Source: Clostridiaceae bacterium (GTDB taxonomy: Bacteria > Bacillota > Clostridia > Lachnospirales > Lachnospiraceae). From it: a DNA stretch of 51,659 bases. A program made the position numbers and the translations under genes. The notes beneath the pieces are model-generated. The model did not search any database, was not told where the DNA came from, and saw only the letters and a list, made by a program, of their open reading frames with translations. Below, one piece after another: positions 16,801 to 25,386 of this stretch. The stretch covers positions 1-51,659 of the forward strand of contig CAJSZV010000032.1 of the NCBI GenBank assembly GCA_910574345.1, read 5' to 3'. Every line of letters starts with the position of its first letter. The stretch's first letter is position 1.

Positions 16801-19800
16801 TGGAAACCTCACATTGGATTTGAACGGCAAAAAAATAAGCCTCGGTGCTGATGCCCACTTTTCCACAGCTCTGATTATATTGGACACTCTCACGATTCAA
16901 GACAGCAGCACCGGCCAAACCGGAACTTGTGAAGCTATGATTGATATTTCGGGCATAAACGCTACATTAACTTTGAATGGCGGCAATTTTTCCTCATCTT
17001 TATATGCCGTTCGGCTCAACACAGGCAGGCTGTTTGTGGGCAGCGGGGTAAGAATCTATGGTGATGCTCCCTATGGTGTTGGTCTGAAATTAAACGATAA
17101 CAAAGAAGTCAATTTGTCCGGCGGCACCTTCTCTTGTAGCGGTGGGGGAGCGGCAATTCAAATCGGCGATCAAACCCTCATCCCACCCCTGACCGCCACT
17201 CTCGGCGACCTGCTGGGTCATTCGGGTGGCACCCGGTATGCCTATTTTGATGAAAACGATGCACCCATCATAGGGAAGCTGGACGAGCAGATGTTGACCG
17301 GCACAGTGACGGTGCAGGAGTGCAAGCATACCGGCGATGGTGTCTGTGAGTATACTCACGCAAAAGGCACAACCGCCCACCAACAGACCTGCCTTGCCTG
17401 TGGGGAGACAAAAACCAGTGAAAATTGCAGCTATGTTGACGGAGAATGCGCCTGCGGCTCCACGCTGTCCGTTGTCCTGACAGGTACGGAGAAGCTGGTC
17501 TATGATGGCAATCCTCGTGAACCCGGAGTTACCGTTACGCTGGACGGCACAAAGCTGGCGGAGACAGACTATGGCGTAACCTATGCCAATAACATCAATG
17601 CCGGTACGGATACTGCCACCGTCACTGTCACCGGCAAAGGAAATTACAGCTTTGAAATAAAGAAAACCTTCTCCATAGAAAAGGCGGAACAGAAAGATTT
17701 TGCAGCCACGGCAGTGACAACGCAGTATGAAAAGAACAAAACATTCACCCTGTCCACCACCGGAGGAAGTGGGGACGGTGCAGTCCTTTACCGGGTTCCT
17801 GAAAATAACGGCATACTCATGGTAAACGGCAACAAGGCTACCATCATCGGAGCTGGAACCGTGGCCGTCACCGCAACCAAAGCGGAAAGCGACAATTACA
17901 AAGAGGCAACGGCAACAGGGAAGATTACGATAGAGAAAGCGCCTGCACCCGCTATTACTTATCCTACGGCAGGCAGTATCACCTACGGGCAGAAATTATC
18001 TGACAGCGCCCTGACCGGAGGCAGTACGGAGTACGGGACATTTGCATGGGAAAACGGCAGTACGATACCGGCTGTGGATAATACTGGCTATACGGTGGTA
18101 TTCACTGCAAATGGAGAAACGGCGAAAAACTATGAAACAATCACAGATACGACCCAAAAGGTGTCAGTCAAAGTAGAAAAAGCGGTTCCGGCAGTCAGCA
18201 TCACGGCAGCGGTCTCCGGCAGCAAAGACAACCGGCAGGCAGTGATTACCGCGAACGCGGCAAAGGCAGGCGCAGGCGCTTTCCCCACAGGGACAGTAAC
18301 CTTCACAGACTGCACGGGCAGTACGGAAGTGGAGATAGGGACAGCTACGTTAAGCAATGGCACAGCCACTTGCACATGGGATGGGCTTCTGGATAAAACC
18401 TATACCATAAAGGTGGTTTATGCAGGCGACAGCAATTATAAGGAAGCCGCAAGCCGGGAGTTTACCTTTGATGCGTCGAAGCAGAACCAGCAGGATTTCG
18501 CCCTGGATGCAATCGGGGCAAAGACCTATGGCGATGCTGCTATCACCCTTAAGACCACCGGAGGAAACGGCAGCGGCGCGGTCAGGTATGAAAGCTCTGA
18601 TGAGGATGTGATTCGCATAGAGGATGGCAGGGCAGTCATTACAGGGGCAGGCACAGCCACCATCACCGCCATAAAAGAGGGGGATGACAATTACAACGAG
18701 GCTTCTGCAAGCAGGAATGTCACGGTTGCGAAGAAGGCGCTCACGGTGAGGGCCGACAGCAAGACGGTTGTGAGGGGGAATCCCATGCCTGCATTCACTT
18801 ATCGGGCGGACGGCCTGGTGAACGGCGATACCTTTACGACAGCCCCGTCCATAACAGCCGGTGTACAGAATACGGATACCCTGGGAAAATATGACATCGT
18901 GATAAACGGCGGCACGCTGCGAAACAGCGAAAGCTATCATATCACTTATGTGAACGGCACATTGAAGATCGTGGAATGCTTTTATACCGTCACCGTGACG
19001 GATGGCACGGGCGGCGGCGAATATGCCGAAGAGGACACCGTGACGGTCACGGCAAATGACAGAAACGGCTATACCTTTGCTGGCTGGAGCAGCAGAGACG
19101 GCATTGGTTTTGCCGACAGTAAAGCAAAGACCACAACCTTTACCATGCCCGCAAAATCAGTGACTGTAAAGGCGAACTATACCCGCAACAGCAGCGGAGG
19201 AAACACTGGCGGCGGTTCGGGTGGCAGCGGAAATTCGGGCGGTTCCGGCAATAACGATGGCGGAAATTCCGACGATAACGGGAATAACGGCGAAGGCGGC
19301 ATGAATCCCGACAATGGAAACACCACGCCGCAGCCGTCCGTGACACCGCCTACAGAAACCAGTACCAATCAGGGGAATGAAATCGCGCCGGGGACAGGGA
19401 CAACGCCGGTGAATCCGGGCAGTGGAAGTACATCAAGGCCGGGAACCGCTCCGGGCAGCGGCACAGGGACATCCGCACAGGAAACAAAGCGGCCTTTCAT
19501 CAAAGGCAAGGACGGCAGGATCGGCTGGGACGTCATCCGCGCCGAGGAAGAAAAGGCAGAGGAAGGCAGCGTTATCAACGTGGATATGAACGGATCCACC
19601 GTGGTTCCGGGAGATATATTTGACAGCATCAGGGGGAGGGACATCACCATCACCTTCGACATGGGCAGCGGCATCCTCTGGAGCGTGGACGGGAAGAACA
19701 TCACCACCGACAAGGCGGGCGACATTGATTTTTCCGTGAAATCGGGCGTAAAGACCGTGCCAGTGGATATTATCAACAATGTCACCGGGGAGAGATACAG

Positions 19801-20218
19801 TATCCAGATCAGCCTCGCCTACGAAGGGGAGTTCGGCTTTACGGCGGTGCTTTCCATAAATCTTGGCAAAGAGAACGCCGGATATAGGGCAAGCCTGTAT
19901 TATTACAACGAAAGCACAGGGGAGCTTGAATTTATCTGTGCGGATAAGGTTGCACAGGACGGCACCGTGTCCCTTGCATTCACCCATGCGTCCGACTATG
20001 TGATTGCGATAGATGCGGATGAGGAAGAACCAGACGGCAATGCTGCAGAACCTGCATCAGGAGATCAGGATGAGGATAGTACCGGATTGGCAGAAGAAAA
20101 TCCCCAGACAAGGCAGATATGGAGGCCATGGTGGTTTATCGTGGCCGGCCTGCTGGTGATTGTCATGGGAATTGGTGCATTCTTTGTGTTAAAGAAGAAA
20201 CAGGAAACAGACAGTTAA
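13883..20218 (+). CDS. Giant Cys/His-rich surface protein with Ig-like and InlB-like repeats
   Basis: This 2111-residue protein has a signal peptide (charged start, then a hydrophobic run ending near residue 48). Residues about 56-299 hold repeated Cys/His clusters such as CIHEHTEDCY and CKHHQEHDDVCGY, which may bind metal or form disulfides. Residues 390-620 are a beta-helix region with GAGIGGG repeats, like carbohydrate-binding surface proteins. Residues about 1190-1700 are MBG/Ig-like repeats, followed by an InlB B-type repeat (about 1700-1768), a Gly/Ser/Asn/Pro linker to about 1870, a folded domain and a C-terminal membrane helix (about 2081-2104) with a KKKQ tail. No LPxTG motif is present. 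It is probably a membrane-anchored adhesin controlled by the regulator upstream. Ligand unknown. Confidence 0.85.
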   Translation: MEKWFENKSFSTWKQGTNVRKIHRALGILLAMALVFQMAPFASTAVSASENSGGGLCTHHRSHTTDCGYKEAEPGHGCIHEHTEDCYRIVEDCIHEHTESCYPADNASESEATPADAEEKQPTECSHSCSGDSGCITKEPDCQHEHDDSCGYREGTPGTPCTFICEICSGGTPEDDGKENNSEAETPGTEIGEDTKKPNGEPAGKPDNGQEKCICEEPCKESSGNEGGRVNKECPVCGAEDADLSDCKGKAEEEDTKQPEDTGICKHHQEHDDVCGYLPESEDSEGIPCTYECRICPVEELIAALPDKVTEDNAENVRAQLDKILALFGELTEDEQEQIDLSRCYELQEALDGANAPVPVTESVEYQEASWDGGKVTYESKTETCTLVENSTEAIEWTAGWYAVSGSVTIDQPITVTDAVNLILTDGCDLTAAKGIVVTDGNSLTIYAQSDGTGTLNATGTVSGQDSSAGIGGNATSFDSGSITIHGGVINAASGEGYYSGAGIGGGSNINGNGGSGNDITIYGGSVTAESCSSEGGGAGIGGGAGGYNGGSGNITIRGGTVRATGGNLGAGIGGGGGSDTGKSGDGTVTISGGTVTAMGGNYAAGIGGGGGYQFTSPFGSINITGGAGTVNITGGIADASSPTDVYNKGYEGAPIGNGGNTNGTATVNKTTGIIFENGVGTVCGDVTLDENYNVPAGYSLHIPTGASLSGSGTLSGGGTFTADLSEDMVSLPTDLYYNGQDRSNDIKTRLSAGLAKGIAICGQTFTVSGWTVEVEKTGDLTYTATYTNDSDDTKTFQKTITLQQSGTTLDGTVKTYNGETETKDFTADDTITVKATPTATGQAPTKAAARLMGDPTAGQMAVYVGQTQVSVPIDAVDGSYTMTVNASDVLEQGNVEPNGGPVTLTAKFVGNDNMANATGTVNVNISAVAKVENGSTITYVGNLDDAFKAENDGAIITLLDNVEITKSLNINAGNLTLDLNGKKISLGADAHFSTALIILDTLTIQDSSTGQTGTCEAMIDISGINATLTLNGGNFSSSLYAVRLNTGRLFVGSGVRIYGDAPYGVGLKLNDNKEVNLSGGTFSCSGGGAAIQIGDQTLIPPLTATLGDLLGHSGGTRYAYFDENDAPIIGKLDEQMLTGTVTVQECKHTGDGVCEYTHAKGTTAHQQTCLACGETKTSENCSYVDGECACGSTLSVVLTGTEKLVYDGNPREPGVTVTLDGTKLAETDYGVTYANNINAGTDTATVTVTGKGNYSFEIKKTFSIEKAEQKDFAATAVTTQYEKNKTFTLSTTGGSGDGAVLYRVPENNGILMVNGNKATIIGAGTVAVTATKAESDNYKEATATGKITIEKAPAPAITYPTAGSITYGQKLSDSALTGGSTEYGTFAWENGSTIPAVDNTGYTVVFTANGETAKNYETITDTTQKVSVKVEKAVPAVSITAAVSGSKDNRQAVITANAAKAGAGAFPTGTVTFTDCTGSTEVEIGTATLSNGTATCTWDGLLDKTYTIKVVYAGDSNYKEAASREFTFDASKQNQQDFALDAIGAKTYGDAAITLKTTGGNGSGAVRYESSDEDVIRIEDGRAVITGAGTATITAIKEGDDNYNEASASRNVTVAKKALTVRADSKTVVRGNPMPAFTYRADGLVNGDTFTTAPSITAGVQNTDTLGKYDIVINGGTLRNSESYHITYVNGTLKIVECFYTVTVTDGTGGGEYAEEDTVTVTANDRNGYTFAGWSSRDGIGFADSKAKTTTFTMPAKSVTVKANYTRNSSGGNTGGGSGGSGNSGGSGNNDGGNSDDNGNNGEGGMNPDNGNTTPQPSVTPPTETSTNQGNEIAPGTGTTPVNPGSGSTSRPGTAPGSGTGTSAQETKRPFIKGKDGRIGWDVIRAEEEKAEEGSVINVDMNGSTVVPGDIFDSIRGRDITITFDMGSGILWSVDGKNITTDKAGDIDFSVKSGVKTVPVDIINNVTGERYSIQISLAYEGEFGFTAVLSINLGKENAGYRASLYYYNESTGELEFICADKVAQDGTVSLAFTHASDYVIAIDADEEEPDGNAAEPASGDQDEDSTGLAEENPQTRQIWRPWWFIVAGLLVIVMGIGAFFVLKKKQETDS

Positions 20219-20225
20219 AAACTTG

Positions 20226-20246
20226 CCGCAGGGGAAAACCCTGCGG
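20226..20246 (+). other. Intercistronic hairpin
   Basis: CCGCAGGG pairs perfectly with CCCTGCGG over GAAAA. No T-run follows, so it is more likely an RNA-stabilising or attenuating hairpin between the surface-protein gene and the next gene than a full terminator. Confidence 0.5.
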
Positions 20247-20282
20247 TACCGTAAAATATAAAAAAGTCTGGAGGGAATATCT

Positions 20283-20762
20283 ATGGAGACGTTACTGAAA
20301 ACAGAAGGATTAACAGTAGTCTACAATGCAGATGACAGGGAATATGTCTGTGATCTCAGCGCAATTCCGAGCGGATATTATGTGTGCGTGAATCTCTGCA
20401 CACAGGCGAGGTACACGGGGAAATTCTGGCTGGATGAGGAGATGAAAAAGGGAGATCCGTCCATGGGCCGATACGTCCTGATGGGTGGGAGGAAAACGGA
20501 TGAGAATGTAGATTTCCATGTCATTGACTGCAATCCGCCTGCCCAATATTATAATACGGAGAATCTGAGGCTCCACCTGCAGGTGGATATTCCCGAAGAG
20601 AATCTCCGCCTGCACTGCTGCAAATCCGACCCCATAAAGATCAATGACACGGTACATGGCAGGGAAGTAGGGGTTGGCTACCTTTTGTGCTTTGAGGACT
20701 GGACGGACAATGACTACAATGATTTTGTATTCACCATAACCGCATGGATCAAAAAGGGATAG
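20283..20762 (+). CDS. DUF4114-like small protein
   Basis: This 159-residue protein starts behind CTGGAGGG and has no signal peptide. The C-terminus LLCFEDWTDNDYNDFVFTI fits the acidic, calcium-binding-like motif of DUF4114 domains (FEDxxxxDxDYND), which occur in secreted or surface proteins. The N-terminal half is beta-rich with several cysteines. It lies between the surface protein and the alkyl sulfatase in one apparent operon. Its role is unknown; absence of an export signal suggests a cytosolic role or non-classical export. Confidence 0.6.
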   Translation: METLLKTEGLTVVYNADDREYVCDLSAIPSGYYVCVNLCTQARYTGKFWLDEEMKKGDPSMGRYVLMGGRKTDENVDFHVIDCNPPAQYYNTENLRLHLQVDIPEENLRLHCCKSDPIKINDTVHGREVGVGYLLCFEDWTDNDYNDFVFTITAWIKKG

Positions 20763-20773
20763 GGGGATTGCGT

Positions 20774-22789
20774 ATGTGTATGTGTGGAAATATCCATATG
20801 TCCGGAGTTTCCGGAAAACTTAAGGACAGCCTTGAAAAAGAGAGGGCAGACAGCAAAAAAGGACTTCTCCAGTCCAAACTGATATCCATCAGCGGCTGTT
20901 GTGAACTGGATCAATATGATTTTCTGTATGTGGAGGGTCCGGCACCCGACACCGTGCATCCAAACCTTTGGGAGCAGGCAAAGCTGAACCTGCAATACGG
21001 TCTGTACCGTGTAAACAATATCCAGGAAAATGAGGCGAGGGGAGCGTATGGGCAATATGCGCTCCATGTGGGGGATGTATTCCAGATCAGGGGATATGAC
21101 ATCTCCAACATGACGCTTGTCTATGACGGAAGCGGCTGGATCGTCATGGATGTGCTGACTACCATCACCATAGCGGGCGTGGTATGGCAGGAGGTGGTAC
21201 AGAGATATCTTTCAGATTCAGCGCCTATCCACACGGTGATATATTCCCATTCCCATGTGGACCATTATGGGGGAATCGGCGGGCTGAAACCGTATTTTGC
21301 AAAGGAAGGCGTCCAGATCCTCGCACCGGAAGGTTTTATGGAGCATGCGGTGAGCGAGAATGTCTATGCGGGGACAGCCATGAGCCGCCGCGCCGTTTAC
21401 CAGATGGGCGGGACCCTGAAACCCGGCGCAGCGGGCCATGTGGACTGCGGGCTTGGCAAGATGACCACGCAGGGAGGCAACAGCATCATTGAGCCAACTA
21501 AGGAGATCGGTTTTGAGGACTATGGCGGGAAAAAATATTATGAGATAACCTGTGGGGAGGTTCCCCTGCAGATACAGTACACACCGGGAACAGAGGCGCC
21601 GGCTGAGATGAATGTCTATCTGCCGAAACAGAAAGTGCTGTTCATTGCTGAGAACTGTGCAGGGACACTCCATAACGCGCTGACGCCGAGGGGCGCGCAG
21701 GTGCGTGACCTTTTGGCGTGGGCAGGGTTTCTGGACGAGACCATCGTGACTTTTTCGGATATGGAGATCGTCTGCAGCGCCCATAACTGGCCGCATTTCG
21801 GCAGGAAAGAAAGTATACGGTTCATTGAAATACAGAGGGATATGTACCGTTATGTGAACAATGCAACGCTGCATCTTGTAAATCTGGGCTACACCATTGA
21901 CGAGGTCGGCAGGATGGTCTCCGGTGAGGACGGGACAATGCCTCTGCCGGAGGAATTTGCACAGGAATGGTGCAGCCACGGCTTTTACGGTACATATAAC
22001 CATGACGCAAAAGCGGTGTACCAGCGGTATATTGGCTGGTATGACGGCAACCCCGCGCACCTGAACCGGCACAAACCGGTGGAACGTGCGACAAGATATG
22101 TGGATGCATTCGGTGCGGAGACGATACTGGAAAAGGCAAAGGATGCCCATAACGCCCAAGACTACGCATGGGCGGCGGAACTGTTCGATCTTCTCATGAA
22201 TGCGGAGGAAGGCAAAGTCCTGCCAGGCATCCTGAAGGAAACGAGGGGGATATATGCGGATACGCTCAGGAGCCTGGGATACGGTTCAGAGGCAGCCACA
22301 TGGCGCAATATGTATCTGACAGGCGCACAGGAGATTGAACTGGGCAAAACTATGGTAAGCGGCACCCTGACGTTTGCGGATGACACGATAAATGCCATGA
22401 CCCTGGAGATGATACTCCAGTATATGGGCATCATGCTGGACAGCAGGAAAGTGGAGAAAGACAGGAAACGTCTGGCGATGTCCGTGTCCGTAACTGCGGC
22501 CAAAGGAACCGAGTATGCCAATATACAGGTGGACAGGGGAATACTTGGATACCGGATCGTATCCGGCACTGGCGAACTTGCATCAGGGGCGGACATTGTG
22601 GTAAAAGGAAATAAGCTGGACTTTTTCCGGACCTTTGTGGATAACAACAGGGAGAGGCTCAAAAAAGTTATCGTGGATGCTGCACAGGAGGCGCAGGCCG
22701 CCGAATTTATATCTGGATACCTGACCCGGTTTCCCATTGGCTTCCCGGTCATGATACCACGGGACGGATATGCGGATGCAGGGAAGTAA
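20774..22789 (+). CDS. SdsA1/YjcS-type alkyl sulfatase (metallo-beta-lactamase fold)
   Basis: This 671-residue protein carries the binuclear zinc motif HSHVDH at 159-164 with GG following, further metal ligands (VLFIAENCAGTLHN and SAHNWPHFG regions), an alkyl-sulfatase dimerisation domain and a SCP2-like C-terminal domain (from about residue 540). Length and order match the SdsA1 family, which hydrolyses primary alkyl sulfates such as SDS. Start at ATG 20774 is preferred; a frame from 20744 overlaps the previous gene. Unlike SdsA1 of Pseudomonas there is no signal peptide, so the substrate would be cytosolic. In a gut setting sulfated lipids or bile-related surfactants are conceivable substrates (inference). 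Confidence 0.88.
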   Translation: MCMCGNIHMSGVSGKLKDSLEKERADSKKGLLQSKLISISGCCELDQYDFLYVEGPAPDTVHPNLWEQAKLNLQYGLYRVNNIQENEARGAYGQYALHVGDVFQIRGYDISNMTLVYDGSGWIVMDVLTTITIAGVVWQEVVQRYLSDSAPIHTVIYSHSHVDHYGGIGGLKPYFAKEGVQILAPEGFMEHAVSENVYAGTAMSRRAVYQMGGTLKPGAAGHVDCGLGKMTTQGGNSIIEPTKEIGFEDYGGKKYYEITCGEVPLQIQYTPGTEAPAEMNVYLPKQKVLFIAENCAGTLHNALTPRGAQVRDLLAWAGFLDETIVTFSDMEIVCSAHNWPHFGRKESIRFIEIQRDMYRYVNNATLHLVNLGYTIDEVGRMVSGEDGTMPLPEEFAQEWCSHGFYGTYNHDAKAVYQRYIGWYDGNPAHLNRHKPVERATRYVDAFGAETILEKAKDAHNAQDYAWAAELFDLLMNAEEGKVLPGILKETRGIYADTLRSLGYGSEAATWRNMYLTGAQEIELGKTMVSGTLTFADDTINAMTLEMILQYMGIMLDSRKVEKDRKRLAMSVSVTAAKGTEYANIQVDRGILGYRIVSGTGELASGADIVVKGNKLDFFRTFVDNNRERLKKVIVDAAQEAQAAEFISGYLTRFPIGFPVMIPRDGYADAGK

Positions 22790-22887
22790 AAACGGCAGAC
22801 AGATTTCTTTTTCTGATGTGGGATACCTGGAGATGGATAAAAGAATAAGATGAAGGAAGTGAGACATACAAAAGGAGAGGAAACATC

Positions 22888-23078
22888 ATGAAAGCAAAAG
22901 AAATCAGGAGTATTTGACAGGAGAAAGAACATTCTTTCTCAATGCAGCGGAAACACGGTGGAGTTGTGAGGATGTGACATGGAATGTATCGGTAAAGGGT
23001 GATTACTTTGCCATACAGAACTGTAGATGTCGGAAGGATGGCAGTTTGGGGAAAGCGGCGGTTCCTCTATCAGAATGA
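22888..23078 (+). pseudogene. Small gene broken by a one-base deletion
   Basis: ATG 22888 follows AAAGGAGAGG and encodes MKAKEIRSI before an in-frame TGA at 22915. Adding one T to the TTT run restores a frame that reads on as ILTGERTFFLNAAETRWS... through a Cys-rich segment NCRCRKDG to a stop at 23076, giving a protein of about 63 residues. The coherent composition of the shifted frame argues for a recent frameshift or a sequencing error. Family unknown. Confidence 0.5.
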
Positions 23079-23235
23079 ATATAGCCTGCCCCCGAAGCTG
23101 GCTGGAAGATGGGATGAAACGTCTGGTGGAAGGAACCAGGGGATATAAGGAATGAGTTCTGGCCAGTTGCTGATCAACCTGGTTCTGGGATACGATTCCT
23201 TAATTTTGCCAGAAAGAAGGTGGTAGCTTGGGAAA

Positions 23236-23631
23236 ATGATAATTGTGACTTTTTCTGATCCAGAAGAGCAGGTTGTGGAAAAAATCAAAGCAGTGCTGGC
23301 AGAAGATCACGAAATTGAGTATATTCAAATTGCAGGCGAAGAAGAACTGAATTTTGGAGATGTAGAGATACAGACAAAACAGCGGAAAGTTTTTCTAAGA
23401 GGAAAAGAAGTGGAATTGACCGCAAGGGAATTCGATGTCCTGTATACACTCGCCTATTATCATGACCAGGTGCTGACTACCAGACAGATTTATAAGGCAA
23501 TTACGGGAGAAGACATCATAAGTGATTATCATGGGATAGAGAGCAGCGTATATGCCATAAGAAAGAAACTGGGACATGATATTATTCAGAACATTCGTGG
23601 ATATGGATATCAATTAAAAAAAGAAAAATAG
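23236..23631 (+). CDS. Stand-alone winged-helix (OmpR/PhoB-type) DNA-binding protein
   Basis: In this 131-residue protein, residues about 38-128 form a PhoB-like effector domain: a beta-strand start, KVFLRGKEVELTAREFDVL, YHDQVLTTRQIYKAI, then DYHGIESSVYAIRKKLG and a wing ending IRGYGYQL. The usual phosphoacceptor receiver domain is missing; the first 38 residues are only a short strand-helix piece. Such receiver-less regulators are common in integrative elements of Clostridia. It stands alone between a pseudogene and a terminator. Its target is unknown. Confidence 0.8.
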   Translation: MIIVTFSDPEEQVVEKIKAVLAEDHEIEYIQIAGEEELNFGDVEIQTKQRKVFLRGKEVELTAREFDVLYTLAYYHDQVLTTRQIYKAITGEDIISDYHGIESSVYAIRKKLGHDIIQNIRGYGYQLKKEK

Positions 23632-23635
23632 ACAG

Positions 23636-23679
23636 AAGCCAGAAACAGGCAGTTTTTACAATGCGGTTTCTGGCTTTTT
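23636..23679 (+). terminator. Terminator after the winged-helix gene
   Basis: AAGCCAGAAAC pairs with GTTTCTGGCTT and TTTTC follows. It lies 5 bp after the stop codon at 23631. Confidence 0.85.
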
Positions 23680-23948
23680 CATATATTTTTAAGAAAATCG
23701 AGAGAAAAATGAATTTGCGCTGAACGTACATTGAAATTCATTTGATAAAATAAAAGAAATATAAAACAAATATTAAAACCGGGAAATCCCGCCAAAGAAA
23801 AAAACGGTGCTTTGACGGGTACATTAGTACGCCGGTTGACATATTTTTTCCCTTCTAGCCCTGTTTTAGAGCCAGGGGGATTTTATATTTGCAAATAAAA
23901 TACGGCAATGCTGTTTTTTACATCAGACAGCTGAGAAACTTTAGTATC

Positions 23949-24001
23949 AATGCCTGTGGTGGCTGGTTAAAAAAATCATCAGCCATATACAGGCATTTTT
24001 T
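23949..24001 (+). terminator. Two-stem intrinsic terminator
   Basis: AATGCCTGT pairs with ACAGGCATT and, inside it, TGGCTG with CAGCCA; TTTTT follows. It would end any transcript entering from the left before the sigma-factor gene. Confidence 0.8.
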
Positions 24002-24049
24002 GCGCTATATAGTGAACAAATAGAGCAGGATTTATATGAACAGTTTATA

Positions 24050-24085
24050 GGCACACAGACAGGAACTTTTATCTGTTTGTGTGCC
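24050..24085. other. Hairpin upstream of sigma-factor gene
   Basis: GGCACACAGACAG pairs with CTGTTTGTGTGCC (one G-U) over a 9-10 nt loop. No T-run follows; it may be a leader element or a protein-binding site. Confidence 0.5.
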
Positions 24086-24216
24086 GATTGCGATTTCTCA
24101 CGGATTGAAAAGTCATTAGCAGTATGGCTTAAGGCTGGCAGACAGGCAGCAAGGTGCCGGTCCCCGCCCGGCTTGTTCTTCATTTTTGAAATTTTAAGAA
24201 AATGGAGGACAAGCCT

Positions 24217-24669
24217 ATGGCAAAGCCAGGCAGACTGCCGGACTTCCGGAAAATGTACCCGGAGGCCAGCGAAGAAGTGATCGAAGTATTGAAGGAAACA
24301 GAGAGAAAAATGCAGTATCAGGAGTACGACCTGAAGGCAGAGCAGACCATCATCGACCAGGAAGCACAGGAGATCCAGGTGATACCAAGCCGGGAGGACT
24401 CCTATGAACGCCTGCTGGATATGTCCGTACAGTTTGAGGGAGAAACCCCAGGTGCAGAAGAACAGGTACTTAAACGTATGGAATCGGAGCAGCTACATAG
24501 GGCGCTGTCTTTGCTTTCTGATGAAGAATGGTATCTAATTCGACAGATATTTTTCAATGAGCGCACAGAACGTGATCTGGCAGAGGAACTGGGATGTTCA
24601 CAAAATGCTGTCAATAAGCGGAAACAGCGCATTTTGGACAAGCTGCGCCGGTTTTTGGAAAATTTTTAA
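24217..24669 (+). CDS. Small sigma-70 family factor / region 4 protein
   Basis: In this 150-residue protein, start ATG 24217 has GGAGG ten bases upstream. The C-terminal third is a sigma region 4 HTH: LSDEEWYLIRQIFFNERTER, DLAEELGCSQNAVNKRKQ, RILDKLRRFL. The N-terminal part is charged and helical and has no clear region 2, so it may be a degenerate sigma or an anti-/co-regulator. Proteins of this kind precede the recombination module of Tn1549-like elements. The gene is followed directly by a long structured non-coding region. Confidence 0.75.
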   Translation: MAKPGRLPDFRKMYPEASEEVIEVLKETERKMQYQEYDLKAEQTIIDQEAQEIQVIPSREDSYERLLDMSVQFEGETPGAEEQVLKRMESEQLHRALSLLSDEEWYLIRQIFFNERTERDLAEELGCSQNAVNKRKQRILDKLRRFLENF

Positions 24670-25386
24670 ATTTTTTTCATTTTCAGGGTTGTCAAAACGC
24701 TCTGCCAACGTGGAAGTAAGTGAGAGGGAAAAGAATCCTTCTTCTGTTCTTTGAAAAATACTGCCCCAGGCGGTCATATCCAGCAGTTACAATACGTTAG
24801 CTGTATAGCGCGAAAGCGCAAAGCGGCGAAGGAGGACACGCCAGGACCACCTGCAGACAGTCAGAGTGTCTGTCAATAAGATGACATCAAAGGTGCAGAG
24901 CGGGAACTGTCCGTCCTGAAAATGCCCCGTGGCCGGGGCATACCGCAATGACCTGTACAGCCTATAATGATACTTCCGTCCAGTCACAGCCCCTTTTTTA
25001 AGAAAGGAACCGCAATGAGGGCGGCGGCCAGAGATCCTGGCTGGGGTTCGAGTCCCATGACGGCCTGCCAAAGCTGGTTGTAACTGACTGCCCAGGCTCC
25101 GGGAAGTAGTGTCGAATGGGAGCAGACGAAACATGAAAATGAAGAACAAGCACGATTTTTCATGTGAGGAAAGGCAATCCGCTGTAAAACGGATAACCTG
25201 CGTACACAGATGTGTGCGTTTACGAAGTTAGACAGGCAGCGGTCTGTATTTTTGGGCCGCTGCTTTTTATGCACAGAGGCGCACAATGGAATTTGTTGCT
25301 TACGCAACGTGTGCCTCGCGCACAAGTACGATCAAAGAAAGAACAGGAAATATCGTTTTGTGGACAGGAAGGAGGGAAAAGCAGAA
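24670..25386 (+). ncRNA. Long structured non-coding region, possible RNA
   Basis: About 715 bp lack any credible gene in six frames; the frames present are short, Arg/Ser/Leu-rich and without ribosome sites. Many inverted repeats occur: GCGCGAAAGCGC near 24808, GCCCCGTGGCCGGGGC near 24924, the terminator at 25235-25268 and a stem at 25275-25318 (GAGGC-GCAC with GTGTGCCTC). I recall similar sequence between the sigma and recombination genes of Tn1549-type elements, but this could not be checked. A functional RNA, a cis control region or a replication/transfer site are possible. Confidence 0.45.
25235..25268 (+). terminator. Intrinsic terminator ahead of the MazF-like gene
   Basis: GCAGCGG pairs with CCGCTGC over a 14-nt loop and is followed by TTTTTAT. 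It would end transcripts of the structured region about 120 bp before the toxin gene. Confidence 0.8.

Larger units (their letters stand above)
23680..24216. other. Non-coding stretch before the sigma-factor gene
   Basis: About 540 bp without a credible gene. The first part is AT-rich with short inverted repeats and a TTGACA at 23837 lacking a matching -10. A strong terminator lies at 23949-24001 and a hairpin at 24050-24085. A minus-strand frame (23947-24183) only mirrors these hairpins. Confidence 0.55.

Noticed and set aside
13883-20218. LPxTG sortase anchoring of the surface protein
   Set aside because: No LPxTG or close variant precedes the C-terminal membrane helix; anchoring by the helix itself is assumed.
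25020-25080. Possible tRNA gene (GGTTCGAGTCCC T-arm motif)
   Set aside because: No acceptor stem, D-arm or anticodon arm can be laid out around it at the right distances. The motif alone is not enough.
24787-25325. Two minus-strand frames of 113-120 codons in the structured region
   Set aside because: Arg/Ser/Cys-rich, no ribosome sites, and they overlap each other and the hairpins; judged non-coding.
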